From: Bagarius yarrelli
Taxonomy: Eukaryota; Chordata; Actinopteri; Siluriformes; Sisoridae
Direction of reading: 5' to 3'
Assembly: GCA_005784505.1 (NCBI GenBank)
Contig: VCAZ01000293.1
Location: 199,916 to 263,915, forward strand
Length of the DNA stretch: 64,000 bases
Shown here: piece by piece, positions 18,860 through 29,634 of the stretch
Position numbering within the stretch: position 1 is the first letter of the stretch
Layout of the letters: every line of letters begins with the position of its first letter
Program-made: the position numbers and the translations under genes
The notes under the pieces: generated by a model
Told to the model about the DNA's origin: nothing
The model's database searches: none
What the model saw: the letters and a program-made list of their open reading frames with translations, nothing else

Positions 18860-20350
18860 AAAACTGTCACCAAACTGAACCTCCACACAATCCAGTACTT
18901 TAAAGAACTCTGCCCTGTAATGATCTACTGCTTTGCCAGCAAGGGCCATTTGCTGTCTTAATAGGGTCAACTGATTCAATGGAGTCAATCAATGCTGCAG
19001 CTTTCTCATAACATTCAATATCTCATTTCTTTTTTTCTGAAGTGAGTTTTGGACACAATCCACTGCAGCCTGCATACCAGAGACAGTCTGGATCTTATTC
19101 TGTAGTGAAGGATTTAGGCAATCAAGCTTTCCAACAACAGCAGAAAAAAAGTGTGAGGCCAACACTTGCAACACGCTTACCTTTGCTGAGATGCTCAAAT
19201 AAGCCACTGGCAGTTGAAACAGTCCTAGACACAGTTTTTTTGTCATCTTCTCTAGGCTGCAAAGTAGCTGTTCACATTGCCCTAGCAAAGCTATTATAGC
19301 AGAATTGCACACAGTCCCCCTGGTTGGACATAGGGGTTTAGAGATACGGTCCAAATAACGCAGACAGACAGTTTTCTGCTCAACACCAGAAATATTCTGG
19401 GTTCCATCAACTATTAAACAAAACTAAATAAGGGCTGGAGACCTAATCTCACTTGCAGTTCATCGTATTATAGTATAAGCTGTAGTGTTCAGGAATTCAT
19501 TCTGTGATTTAGGGATTGTATGTGTAATGTTGCGATCTTTTACCCATTTCAATAAAATGGGGTCATCCTTTTCTACCCTACGTTTTAGGAGCTGATACAG
19601 ATTGCCACTTTCATCAGTAATTAAAGATTGTCCTTTCCTAATCAATGTCTTGCTACCTCATGCTTGGGAGTTCTTATGTGTTGTAAATTTTTTAAAGGCT
19701 TTTTTCCAGTTTTTAAAGCCTGTAAGCAGCATCAGACCTATGACCTCACAGGGAATGGTTTGAAGCCCCTCTAACTGCTGGACTGTAATGTAGCCATGGA
19801 AAAATTTGGTATTATTTTTTATCAATAAACTGGGGATGTGGTTGGTATAGCTTTTTACAGTCACTGAGATTTGAACCAAAAACTGTGCTCCTCCCCCCTT
19901 TACTGGTCCTGGCAATATTATATTCCTGCGCTTCTGTCTCTGGTTCTCTCCCTGGTTCCTTCTTTTTCTTCCACTGTCTCAGAACAATCTGAATCCTAGA
20001 ACAGAAACAAGAAGTTTCCACACTCACAATAACTGCTTCCAACCCAAAAGCAAAACTAATTAGACTGATTATTTGGCTAATTTTACTTAAAATTGGTGAT
20101 CAAGTGGTGCTCATCTGCTGAAAAGTCAAAAACACCTTAAAACCATTAACAAAAGCTTGACCACCACGGGTACCAGAGACAATCTTTGAGAGGCCACACC
20201 TGAGTGTCCCTGGAGTTCTCTCTGTCTCACAGTACATTCTGTCTTCTTTGCCTGTTACAGTACTCAGTTCAGTAACATGTCTTAGTGAGACAGAGTCTCT
20301 CAGAAGTAAAGATAAGCAGATAAAGATTTTGGAATACTTCAAAAACAAGG
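18860..20350 (-). other. Unassigned coding-like stretch, broken frames
   Basis: Five consecutive minus-strand frames (20348-20100, 20042-19812, 19915-19658, 19645-19460, 19354-18989) look coding rather than random. The first starts with MFLKYSKIFICLSLLLRDSV, a possible signal or membrane segment, followed by Cys-containing sequence (YCETERTPGTLRC). A middle part reads LEGLQTIPCEVIGLMLLTGF. The last has a heptad-like helix, SLQNKIQTVSGMQAAVDCVQ. The overall form (leader, Cys-rich part, late helix) would suit a retroviral-type envelope, but I see no diagnostic motif. No homologue was recognised. Confidence 0.3.
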
Positions 20351-20799
20351 TTCCTCAATGACAAATTGCAAATACTTTGCAAATCTTATTATCTACAGTG
20401 CATAACACTATGAAAAGATTCAGGGAGACCTGTATCAGGCAGGAATGGGAACTAATTCAACATCAAAACTCTAGAAACGTATAACGTGTTTTGAAAAAAA
20501 AGAGGTGACATACAGGATGGTAAACATGCCCTGTTTCAACTATTTTAGACTTGTAGCAGGTATCAAATGTGAAATAGGCTCATTTAGGGGATAAAGTTGT
20601 AATATTTCTCAGTTTAACTATTTATGTTATGTTATCTACTGTATGTTCTATTGTGAAAAAAACATTTGCTTATGTGATTTGAAAGTCTTTTGGTTTTAAT
20701 TTTATTCAAATTTAAAAAACGACCAACCTTTTTGGAATTTTGGTTGTTAATTTATATGTGACTCAGGTTTTAGTCCAGACTATAATATGGGTGGATAGG

Positions 20800-20963
20800 A
20801 ATACATTTACAGCATTTGGCAGGCACCCTTATCCAGAGCAACTTAGGTTTATACAACTGAGCAATTGCAGGTTAAGGGCCTTGCTCAGGGGCCCAGCTGG
20901 AAATTGAACCTAGAATCTTCGGGTTGGTAGTCCAACAACTTAACCATGAGCCACCACTTTCCT
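20800..20963 (-). repeat. tRNA-headed SINE (V-SINE-like)
   Basis: The minus-strand copy runs from GTGGTGGCTCATGGTTAAG at 20960 to GCCAAATGCTGTAAATGTAT at 20800. It keeps the ACTACCAACCCGAAGATTC segment of the tRNA-like head and GGGCCCCTGAGCAAGGCCC. The B-box region (AGGTTCAATTTCC) is still readable. Confidence 0.75.
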
Positions 20964-21022
20964 TTAGCTAAGCTGGAGCTTGCCTTTACCGGCATCTGGT
21001 GGTTAAAAGAACTGTGTTGTCT

Positions 21023-21389
21023 TGTTACGCCGAACTACTTCCGGTTTCAATTTACATCTTTGTTTTATTATGTTCAGGTGTTTCTAGTTTTATCCTAATT
21101 TCCCAGTGTATATATTCTGTGTTCCCTGGATAGGTCTTGGTTTAGTGTTGAACTGAAGTAATGAGGTAAAGTAACGGTGTATAGGTTCCGTTCTCAATGT
21201 TCAGAGTTTCCGTGTTGCGAAAAGTACATGAAGTAAGTGCCAAACGCTATTCTGTTTCTGTTCTTGTACTTCGTGTTTGTTTTCCATTTTTGCCTTTCTG
21301 TTTGCTCTTTTTATTTATATTAGTAAAAACCTGTGCATCCACTCTCCTGCATCCCCCGTCTGCTCCTCTCCGCCTATAAAGTCATTACA
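21023..21389 (+). repeat. Probable solo LTR of a Ty3/gypsy element
   Basis: It starts TGTTACGCCGAACTACTTCC and ends CTATAAAGTCATTACA, so it has TG...CA ends. The length is about 367 bp. The composition and the opening (TGTxACGCC...CTTCCGG) resemble teleost gypsy LTRs. I found no matching target duplication (TGTCT left, ATAAG right) and no partner LTR, so the boundary is approximate. Confidence 0.4.
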
Positions 21390-22556
21390 ATAAGTGTATC
21401 TATTTTGAACCATCCGCACCAGCTCCCGCCAAAAAAAAACACACTTACCACCTGGTGGTAAGTGTACATTACTAACAATGTAATGTATCTAAAGGACGAT
21501 ATGAGGGGGTGGAAATGAGGTCCAAACTTTCTTTTTGAGTTTACCAGCTGCAGCTGTAGGCCAGTATGCTGATCGGGCACAAATCTCATAGGGCCACTTG
21601 GGCCTGCCCGAGCTTCATATGTCGAGACACCATGTCCAGGTGTGGTTGACGGACCACCACGCCGTCTGACACTTAAGGGCCCACATCTCAGCGGTGGCCA
21701 CTTCCGAGTAAAGTGTCCTGATTACCCTGATTAGTATGTCTCTTGGTAAGGGCGATGATCTTAATCACTGACCTGTTTATCGTCTCCTTGAAGGCTGGGA
21801 GCCCTTTCTTGCCGGCTTCTAAGCAGATGAGTAGTTTATCTGACCTTCTATACTGGGTTGCACTTGAAAAAGAAGCTTGCTTATCTTAGTAGGATGCTCA
21901 CATTTGTATTTCCTGGTCGATGGCGTCACCTCAAGTTTGTGCTCTGTATAGAACAATTTTGCCTATTTAAGTTAGGAACTCCATAACTTGTCTTTGTTTC
22001 AGACATGTAAATAGACATTTTATACTTGTGCTGCTACTGTTTCAACTGTCCTACAAACATTTCAACATCTGTAGCACTATTGCTATGTGTGTACTGGCAT
22101 TTTAACACACTTTTACTAAATGACCAGCATTTTAAAGACACTTTTTTTTTTGAGCAATACCAGTGGTGGGACTTGCAAATAAAACAGTTATGTCAACAGC
22201 ACGGTCAATGTCACAGGTCCTTTTTTAGCTTAAAAAAAAATATGGGCAGAAACTCTTAATACACTCTTAAAACTCTACAGAAACTGGAGACTTTTTATCT
22301 TATACAGGAGAAAGCAGTCAGGTTTTTTACAGAACTATTTGAAGGTGATTACAGAGAACACGAGTTGACAATGCAGATTTTCATATAAAATTTATCCAAA
22401 GTCAAATGAAGCTCTAGAAAGCTCTACAGAGCATGGATTGTGGCAGGGCACTTGGTACAGATATATACAGGTTGAAATTATTTGGACTGAATATGGTGTT
22501 TATATTTATAGTTTAAGAGAAAGTTATTACCAAGTTGAACACAATTGTCTATGGAA
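21390..22556. other. Spacer with short coding-like stretch
   Basis: Around 21480-21700 the minus strand gives a coding-like reading (MRFVPDQHTGLQLQLVNSKR preceded by GHGVSTYEARAG) in CpG-bearing DNA. I do not recognise it. The rest to 22556 is AT-rich with no gene seen. Confidence 0.3.
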
Positions 22557-22734
22557 AACATCTTAGTTATGTATGGTAACCTTTGTTCTCTGATGGAGGG
22601 AACAGAGACATTGCGTCTTGTAACGACACTAAGGGTCATGTTTGGGAGTCTGCCCGAAGTACCTCTGATCTATTTTGAAAATGCCAATGAAATTGGACAA
22701 GCAGAATTTGCCAGTCACTCCCCGGAGTTTCGGG

Positions 22735-22742
22735 TATAAATA
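22735..22742 (+). promoter_or_regulatory. TATA box in DIRS ITR
   Basis: TATAAATA is preceded by CCAATGAAATTGGACAAGCA, as at 50170-50230. In this copy the ITR promoter points away from the terminus, into the element body. Confidence 0.5.
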
Positions 22743-22899
22743 GACCTGCCACCTTTCTGCTCATTGGGGGTCCCTATGCTAAACGATACTGTGCCAGACT
22801 GTGTCAGGGGTCTACCGAAGGTAATTGCTGACAGGAACCAGCTTGTCGAAGTGCAGCCCTCATAACCTCATAACCACACAACCTCATAACCTATCAGCG

Positions 22900-23650
22900 T
22901 GCAGGAACACCTCATCTCTTTCCCCAAGGGGGAGGGTATAGCGTAGGCACATCTGGAATTCTGTTTCATGGGCAGACCTGCCTGTAACAACATGCAATGT
23001 TCCCCCAAGGGCTAAGAGTTCGGGACCACCACAGCCAAGGATGCCAAATGCCCCAGCCTGCCAACCTGTGCTTAAGGGAGTTCAGACATTTCAGCAGTGC
23101 CTGGGCTCTCTCTGGGGAGGGTCGCGCCGTCATCATGACCTAATCCAGGTGGATACCGAGAAAAGAGACATTTTGCACAGGGGAGTTTACACTTTAGCCA
23201 GTTGTCGAGATAATTGTGGATGTGCACGCCCGCCTCCCGAAGGGGGGCTAAGGTGGTCTCCCCAAGCCTCCTAAATACAAGCGGGGACAGGAACAGCCCG
23301 AAGGGAAGGACGTTGTATTAATAAGCACTTGCCTTGAAGGTGAACCATAGAAACAGCCGGTGCCTTGGAAGGATCATGACATGAAAGTACACGTCCTTCA
23401 GGTCTACAGCCACAAACCAATCTGGGGGCCTTATGCATGTCAGCATGTGCCTGAGAGTCAGCATTTTAAACTGGAATCCTGTGAAGGGCCTGGTTCAGCC
23501 TCCTCTAGTCCAGGATAGGCCTGCCTCCTTTTTTTGGGTACAATAAAGTAGGGGCTGTAGAACCGCTGCTTCATCTCAGCTCAGGAGACAGGCTCGACCT
23601 TGTCCTTCCGCAGGAGGGACAGGACCTCCGCACACAGAACAGCGGCACTC
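22900..23650 (-). pseudogene. DIRS reverse transcriptase remnant (YLDNW)
   Basis: Minus-strand frames read YSPYFIVPKKGGG (23560-23520), RPILD-RRLNQAL, LTLRHMLTCI-PQDWFVAVDL (motif A, near 23400-23450), FKASAYQYNVLPFGLFLSPR, TLAPLREAGVHIHNYLDNWL (active site near 23188-23225) and GLGHDD. The second Asp is Asn. The first half is more complete than in any other DIRS copy here. Frame changes are present. Confidence 0.65.
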
Positions 23651-24130
23651 TCGTCTTGGACCGAGGTCTCGAGAATGCCCCTGAACCTGGGCGGGCAGTT
23701 AAACTGAATTGCCTAGCCAAGCCAAATGATCCTGAGGAGCCACTGGGCGGCAAAGGCTTCTGCAAGCTTCCAGATACTTCTCCAGCAGCTACCGTAGAGA
23801 CACACTTAGAGTACCCCGGGTGGGATCGCTGTGGCTGCCTGGGGAGGATGCAGTGGTCAGAGGTCGAACCTCCTTATGGGGCCTGTGGTGCCACTGATGG
23901 ATTCGGCAGCCGGGTTGGCTGCAACACCTTCCTGCGAGCAGCCGGTGGGTCTGATTGTCTCTGGGCCACAGCAGCCTTCGTTGGGAGCTGTCTTCGGGAA
24001 GAAGCAAACAGGGCCTGCTGGCAGGAGGAAGCGGCGCTAGCTTCTGCCCTCCTCCGAGGCAGGATGTGGATTATCTCCTCCGTCTGCTTCTTAACTACGG
24101 AGAAATGCCGGGAGAACTCCTCCACCATGT
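23650..24130 (-). pseudogene. DIRS Gag-RT junction remnant
   Basis: The minus strand matches the Gag-to-RT stretch of the 14030-14560 copy in reverse, for example GGTACTCTAAGTGTGTCTCT, then CTGGAAGCTTGCAGAAGCC. It includes a Leu/Gln-rich helix (NPAAESISGTTGPIRRFDLxxLHPPQAATA-like frames, with stops). No intact frame remains. Confidence 0.4.
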
Positions 24131-24227
24131 CACCGAAGACAAACAAAACAGATAACAAAAGTACAGAAGAGGCGAAAAACACAACAAAAACTCTCTCACA
24201 CTGCATGATTAGAGAGGGAAGAGCTTT

Positions 24228-24516
24228 AATACTGGTTACAAAAAAAATAAAAGAAAGGATGAAGAAATAATAGGTAAACAAAGAAAAAATAAGGCAATGT
24301 TAAGGAGTTGCAGTGTGATTAGCGGGTCTCTGGTGTAAACAAAAAAAAAACCCGCACAGTGCTACTGTGCACCAGTCACTCGTAAAGTTGAAAACAGAAC
24401 TACAGATATCGCATGAATCGAGAGGAAAGAGGTTATTACTGGTTGAAAAAAACTAATTCAAAGGAATGATCAAAAAATAATAGGTAAACAAAGGCAAAAT
24501 AAGGTAACGTTAAGGA
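24228..24516. repeat. Imperfect tandem duplication, about 205-bp period
   Basis: The segment with ACTGGTTACAAAAAAAATAA and AATAATAGGTAAACAAAG at 24230-24305 recurs at 24436-24515 with ACTGGTTGAAAAAAACTAAT and AATAATAGGTAAACAAAGG. Both end GTTAAGGAG. It lies between DIRS Gag and a Tx1-like LINE. Confidence 0.55.
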
Positions 24517-24611
24517 GAGCAACTGGTGTGCAGGCTGCTGCAGGCCCGCGCATGCGCATTCAATGCCTTTTTTTTTACTCAATCTGGAAATGTCCAAATG
24601 TCTTTTGTCTT

Positions 24612-25095
24612 TCAGCCTACGCTGATGACATTGTGATGATGTCAAATAAGCAGAGGGATATAGACACTTTAAAAAGTGTTTTTATAAATTTTGGAATTAA
24701 TTAGAGCGAAGGTGAGGCTTTTTTAGTTGGTCAGTGGCCAGGTGAAGTGCCAAAACTCCCAAGCGGCCTGCTGTGGAGAAATGAAGGCTTTAAATATGTA
24801 GCAGGAGATGACGTTTGTTTAAAAGAATTGGAAAGAAATGGTAGAGAAAATAAACGTAAATGGAGATACATTGAGGAAACCCATACTAATTATTAACAAT
24901 ATAGCATCTTCTCTATAACACAAAATAGCTCACATGGACCCACCAATGACTCTTTTAACTAAAAATTATTAATTTTTTAAACTTTATTTTTTATGCCAGG
25001 CAAAAAAAATAAAAATTAGGTTAAACAAAAAGGAAGCTGCAATGTAGTGATTGGGACAACAATTCTGGTAAATTCCAGAATTTAAATTGACTTCC
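24612..25095 (+). pseudogene. Tx1-like LINE RT remnant
   Basis: Plus-strand reading begins SAYADDIVMMSNKQRDIDTL, with an intact YADD box at about 24618-24629. Frames then give EGEAFLVGQWPGEVPKLPSG and LLWRNEGFKYVAGD, with the W-N-GFKYLG motif. Later shifted frames contain a KWRYIEETHTNY-like piece and HMDPPM. The block order YADD / FLVGQW / LP-GL-W / GFKYLG is that of fish Tx1-type LINEs. Stops abound. Confidence 0.55.
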
Positions 25096-25975
25096 TTTTT
25101 TATCAGACAACAAAGAACCTAACATAGTTTGAGAGAATTTGGTTTTATATAGGATTTCTGTGTTGTCTAATCGATGATTAACTGCAATTTCCACGTTAAC
25201 TGTCCTAATGGTTTTTTAACTTATGCATTTTCTAAATATTTTTTTCTCTTCCTCTCTCTTTTTGTCTTAATATTAATTAATATAAATTAATAAGACATTT
25301 TCTATCCAAGCAACATAATGCTGATCTCCCTGTCTGTCATATTTTTTCTCTCTCTGTCTGCCTCTCTGTCTGTTTTTCGGTCTGTCTATCTTTATCTACC
25401 TCTTCCTTTCTCTTTGTCTACCTATTTTTTCCTGCGTTCTGTCTTGGTAGATTTGTATTTTAAGTAATTTTTTTAAAGTATCTATGCTGTGGAGGACTGT
25501 GTCCTATGCTCTCTCGCTCCTTCCCCCACTCTACTTTTTTTCTCCTGCATCCACAATTATTCGAGAGAGAAAAAAGAGCAGGGGAACGAATGTGAGGATC
25601 ACAGATCAGCAGAGTGGTGGCTGACTAAAACACGTACACACACAACGACACTTACACAACGGAATATATTGGTGCAGTGCTATGGACTCAGACAAGAAGC
25701 GCTGGATATGTTAATTTCTTTGAGAGAAAACACACACGCACACACACACTGTTGTCCAGCAGTGTGCTTAACCCAGTGGATGTAAATACCTTGTGTACCT
25801 TCTTCTGTGCTGTTTTTAGTGGATTATTACACAGACATTTTTTGAATGTGTAAATCTTGACTGTGTGTGTGTGTGTTCCTGTAAGATTGCTGATGACTCA
25901 GGAAATCAGATGCAGAGTAAGTTTTATTTATTTATATTCCTGTGATACAGCTACAAAAAAGCTATTAGATTTCCT
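25096..25975. other. Spacer with short CT- and CA-rich tracts
   Basis: CT-rich tracts lie at 25240-25440 and CA repeats at 25630-25750 and 25860-25880. No protein family was recognised in the frame at 25489-25785. A 5' non-coding exon of the tmem121-like gene could lie here but cannot be shown. Confidence 0.35.
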
Positions 25976-26684
25976 GTCCTCTCTCTCTTTGTTCTCCTCT
26001 ATGTGTTCTCCTCCTCTCTCTGTTTTCTTTCTCTGAGTTCTTCTTCATCTGTGTACTAATTTCTGTGTTTTCATTCTTTATTTTCTCCTCTTGATGTTCT
26101 ATTCTGTGTTCTCCTTTCTCTATTTTCTCCTCTTTGTATTCTGTTCTCTGCATTCTTTCTATTTCTGTGTTTCTTTATTTCTGTACTATGAGTTTCTTTC
26201 TCTCTTTTTTACCTTTCTTTGTTCTCTCTCTGTGTTCCACTTTCTGTGCTCTCTTTCTGTGTTCTCATCTGTGTTTTCTGCACTGTGCTCTGTTTTCTCT
26301 CTGTGTTCTTCTCTTTGTATCTTTTCGTTGTTCACCCTCTTTGTATTCTCCCTCTCTGTGTTCTCTTTCTCTCTCTCTGTTTTCTCTCTGTGTTCTCTCT
26401 CTGTGTTCTTCTCTTTGTATTCATCTCTTTGTTCACCTATTTGTATTCTCTTTCTCGGTGTTCTCTCTCTCTGTGCAGTGTTTTCTCCGACTTTGTTTCT
26501 GTGCTCTCTCTCTCTCTCTCTGTCTTTGTGTTCTCTCTCTCTGTTTTATCTGTGTTCATTATGTGTTTATCTCTCTCTCGCTCTCTCTCTCTCTCTTTCA
26601 CTGAGTTTTCCTCTCTGTGTTCTCTCTGTTTTCTGTCTGTGTTGTTTTTCTCTGTGTTTTCTCACTGTGTTCTGTCTCACTGCG

Positions 26685-26745
<61 letters not shown>

Positions 26746-26921
26746 GTGTTTCTGTCTCACTGTGTACTCTCTCATTGTATTCTCTCCACTTGTTTTTTCT
26801 CTCTCTTTGCTCTCTCTCTGTCTTCTCATCTCTGTGTTTACTCTTTTTGTGTTCTCTCTCTGTTATCTCTCTCTCTGTTTCCCTCTGTGTTCTCTATTTG
26901 TTCACACTGTTAGTGTTTCTC

Positions 26922-26964
<43 letters not shown>

Positions 26965-27187
26965 TTCTCTGTGTTCTCTTTTTGTGTTCTCTCTCTCTCT
27001 GTTCTATCTTTGTTTTCACTCTCTCTGTGTTCTCTCTCTTTGTGCGCTCTTTTTGTGTTCTCTTTCTCTCTGTTTTTCTCCATGTTCTCTTTTTGGGTTC
27101 TCTCTATGTATTCACTCTCTGTGTTCTCTTTCTGTGTTTTCTCTCTATTTGTTCTGTGTTCCCTCTCTGTTATTATCTCCTGTGTTA

Positions 27188-27251
<64 letters not shown>

Positions 27252-27905
27252 CCTATCTGTGTTCTGTTTCTGTGTTCTCCATCTATGTCTTCTCTCACTG
27301 TGTTCTCTCTCTGTTTGCTCTCTCTCTCTCTCTCTCTCTCTGTTTTCTCTTTGTTCCCCTTTCTCTTCGTTCTGACTCTCATTGTGTTTCTTTCTTACTT
27401 CTCTGTGCCCTCTCTGTGTTCTCCTCTGTGTTCTTTCTTTTTTTCTCTCTCACTCTGTTCTCTCTCTCTTTCTGTTTTCTCTCCGTGTTTTTTGTGTTCT
27501 TTCTTTGTGTTCACTCTCTGCGTTCCCTCTCTCCTTGTTTTCCCTCTGTGTTCTCTCTCTGTGTTCTCTCACTGTCTTCTCCTCTCTGTTTAGTCTCCTT
27601 GTTTTTTGTGTTCTCTCTTTGTGTTCTTTCTCTCTGTGTTCTCTATCTTTGTACCCTCTCACTGTGTTCTCTCTCACTTTGTTTTCCTCTGTGTTTATCT
27701 GTGTTCACACTCTGTGTTCTCTCTCTGTTCTCTCTTTGTGTTCTCTATCTGTGATTATTCTCTCTGTGTTCTCTATCTCTATACACTCCCACTGTGTTCT
27801 CCTGTCTGTGTTATTTGTCTGTGTGTTCTTCTCTCTGTGTTCTCTTTCTGTTTGCTCTATGTGCTCTCTCTGTTTTCCTCTTTCTGTGCCCCCCCTCTTC
27901 TCCTG
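25976..27905 (+). repeat. Polypyrimidine block of degenerate CTCTCTGTGTTCT units
   Basis: About 1.9 kb of almost pure C/T on the plus strand is built from variants of a 12-14 bp unit around CTCTCTGTGTTCT. Pure (CT)n runs are embedded at 26690-26735, 26920-26960 and 27190-27246. Every frame is open for long distances because the composition excludes stop codons. The resulting Leu/Ser/Cys/Phe-only ORFs (up to 511 codons) are not genes. It ends about 120 bp before the tmem121-like coding exon and probably lies in its first intron. Confidence 0.9.
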
Positions 27906-28028
27906 TTTTATCTTTATGCAAACAGTTCCACTTTGTAATAGATGTACATCTTTTACTGCTAAGAGAATGAGGTCATTTTGTATCCTCTTTATTTTTGTTG
28001 AACTGTAGTGTCAATCTTTCTGAACTAA

Positions 28029-28883
28029 ACTGACCAATCAGTGGCTCTGTATCAAGATGACCCCCCCTCTTCAGCAAATGCTCCATATGTCTGCTTGTCC
28101 AGTGTGGTAATCATGAGCAGTATGCTGCTAATGGATGTGTACCTAGTGGAGCAGAACCATGGGCCACGTAAAATTGGTGTGTTCATCGTAGTGAGCGTGG
28201 GTGATGTGTGTTTCCTTATCGCTCTGCGTTACATCGCCATTTGGGTCGGAACTGAGCTAAGGACCGCAAAGCGTGGATATGCCATGATTCTCTGGTTCCT
28301 TTACATTTTTGTTTTGGAAATCAAAGTCTACTTTATTTACCAGAACTACAAATCAGATCGTAAGAGTCTGGATGCTCTGACCCGCAAAGCTTTGACACTG
28401 CTCCTCTCTGTGTGCATTCCTATTTTGTTTGTTACTTTGGTTGCCGTGGATCATATGGAGTATGTCAAGTCGTTTAGGAAAAAAGAGGAGATACACAACC
28501 GACTCTTTTGGGTGGTGGTGGACCTCCTGGATGTTCTGGACATCCAGGCCAACTTATGGGAGCAGCAAAAAAAAGGCTTCCCGCTGTGGGCTGAGAGTTT
28601 TATGTTCTTCTACTGCTATATACTGCTGCTTGTTCTACCTTGTGTTAGCCTGAGTGAGATTAACATGCAGGGTGTCAACATCAGCCCACACAAAATGATG
28701 CTCTACCCTATCCTGAGCCTCATCACCATTAACATTGTCACCATCTTTATACGAGGAGGAAACATGCTGCTGTACATAGATGGCCGTGTCTCAGGGATCC
28801 TCATAGGGAAAAATGTCCTGGCCATCATGTTGAAGACTTGCAGCTTTGTTCAATACAGGAAGCAGCTCAGAATGCTAACTTAA
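28029..28883 (+). CDS. tmem121: Transmembrane protein 121-like
   Basis: The open frame has no in-frame ATG before residue ~26, yet the protein is clearly TMEM121 family: YVCLSSVVIMSSMLLMDVYL, VEQNHGPRKIGVFIVVSVGD, LRTAKRGYAMILWFLYIFVL, RKALTLLLSVCIPILFVTLV, WVVVDLLDVLDIQANLWEQQ, FYCYILLLVLPCVSLSEINM and IGKNVLAIMLKTCSFVQYRK. About six or seven hydrophobic membrane segments are visible. A likely start ATG (CAAGATGACC, 28057) is one base out of frame, separated by a run of seven Cs. The frame stops at 28881, but an overlapping Pro/Ala-rich frame runs on to 28981. This could be a one-base error at each end or an alternative 5' exon joined near 28008 or 28041. The human protein is about 319 residues. 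Its molecular function is unsettled. Confidence 0.85.
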   Translation, partial: TDQSVALYQDDPPSSANAPYVCLSSVVIMSSMLLMDVYLVEQNHGPRKIGVFIVVSVGDVCFLIALRYIAIWVGTELRTAKRGYAMILWFLYIFVLEIKVYFIYQNYKSDRKSLDALTRKALTLLLSVCIPILFVTLVAVDHMEYVKSFRKKEEIHNRLFWVVVDLLDVLDIQANLWEQQKKGFPLWAESFMFFYCYILLLVLPCVSLSEINMQGVNISPHKMMLYPILSLITINIVTIFIRGGNMLLYIDGRVSGILIGKNVLAIMLKTCSFVQYRKQLRMLT

Positions 28884-29095
28884 ACGAAAACACTCCTCCT
28901 GGACCTGCTGCAACTCCTGCAGCAGCCTTTAATGTTGACCTTCACAAACACTCACTGACTCACTATCGAGATTTTTCTTAACTCCACTGGAACTACTTTC
29001 TTTACATATGATTCACAGACGAACACAACATTTGTTATGCTATGATGTACCTGTTTTTGTTGACGATGATAATGATAACATTTTTTAGATTTTAA

Positions 29096-29101
29096 AATAA
29101 A
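29096..29101 (+). terminator. Poly(A) signal of tmem121-like gene
   Basis: AATAAA lies about 215 bp after the stop codon, in AT-rich DNA. It is the first canonical signal downstream. Confidence 0.5.
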
Positions 29102-29634
29102 TGTGATATTTTAACTGGTCATATCTACATAGATAAATTGGGTATTAAATTGGGTGTAGCTTAAACTGGCAATGAGTAAAATCAATGACAAAAACTGGGA
29201 GTGGGTAAAACTCGGGACTGGGCAATGCTAATATTTGGAAGTGAGTGACCCTGAAACCTGCCAGTGTGTAGGGCTTAAATCTGAAAGTATTAAACCTTGA
29301 ACCTTTGAATAAGTAGGGCTTATTGGAGGGGTGAACACTAAAGGTAGCACTGGTATTTACTGGTAATGCAACATTTGTTTTTTTCCTATTTGTGACACAT
29401 TTAATTTTGTTGTTCTCCCTGTCATAAAAAAATAAATAAAACTAAAACGTGATAAAGTCACAGTCAGGGTCACTAATTCACAAGCAAATACACAGAGTCA
29501 CAGTTACATAGTAACTGAATCATAATTAGTAACTGAGTCATAGTAACTGAGTCAGTCACTAAGTCAAAGTCAAATACACAATCAACTGGCAATTTTGTGC
29601 CCTATGAAAAAAAAAAAAGGTTTGGCCCTCTACC
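29102..29634. other. 3' flank, low-complexity
   Basis: From about 29455 to 29585 there are irregular repeats of GTAACTGAGTCA / AGTCAAAGTCA. No gene was recognised. Confidence 0.4.

Larger units (their letters stand above)
22557..24130 (-). mobile_element. DIRS retrotransposon relic, body on minus strand
   Basis: The terminus at 22557-22770 begins TTAGTTATGTATGGTAACC. It continues through GATGGAGGGAACAGAGACAT, the CCAATGAAATTGGAC element and a TATAAATA box. The adjoining body is in minus orientation: RT at 22900-23650 and Gag at 23650-24130. ITRs are inverted, so this end is the 3' terminus of the minus-strand element. Most of RNase H and the recombinase are deleted. Confidence 0.7.

Noticed and set aside
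26091..27754. Two overlapping open frames of about 500 codons rich in Leu, Ser, Cys and Phe
   Set aside because: They are translations of the polypyrimidine repeat. C/T-only sequence cannot form stop codons in the plus frames, so length is meaningless.
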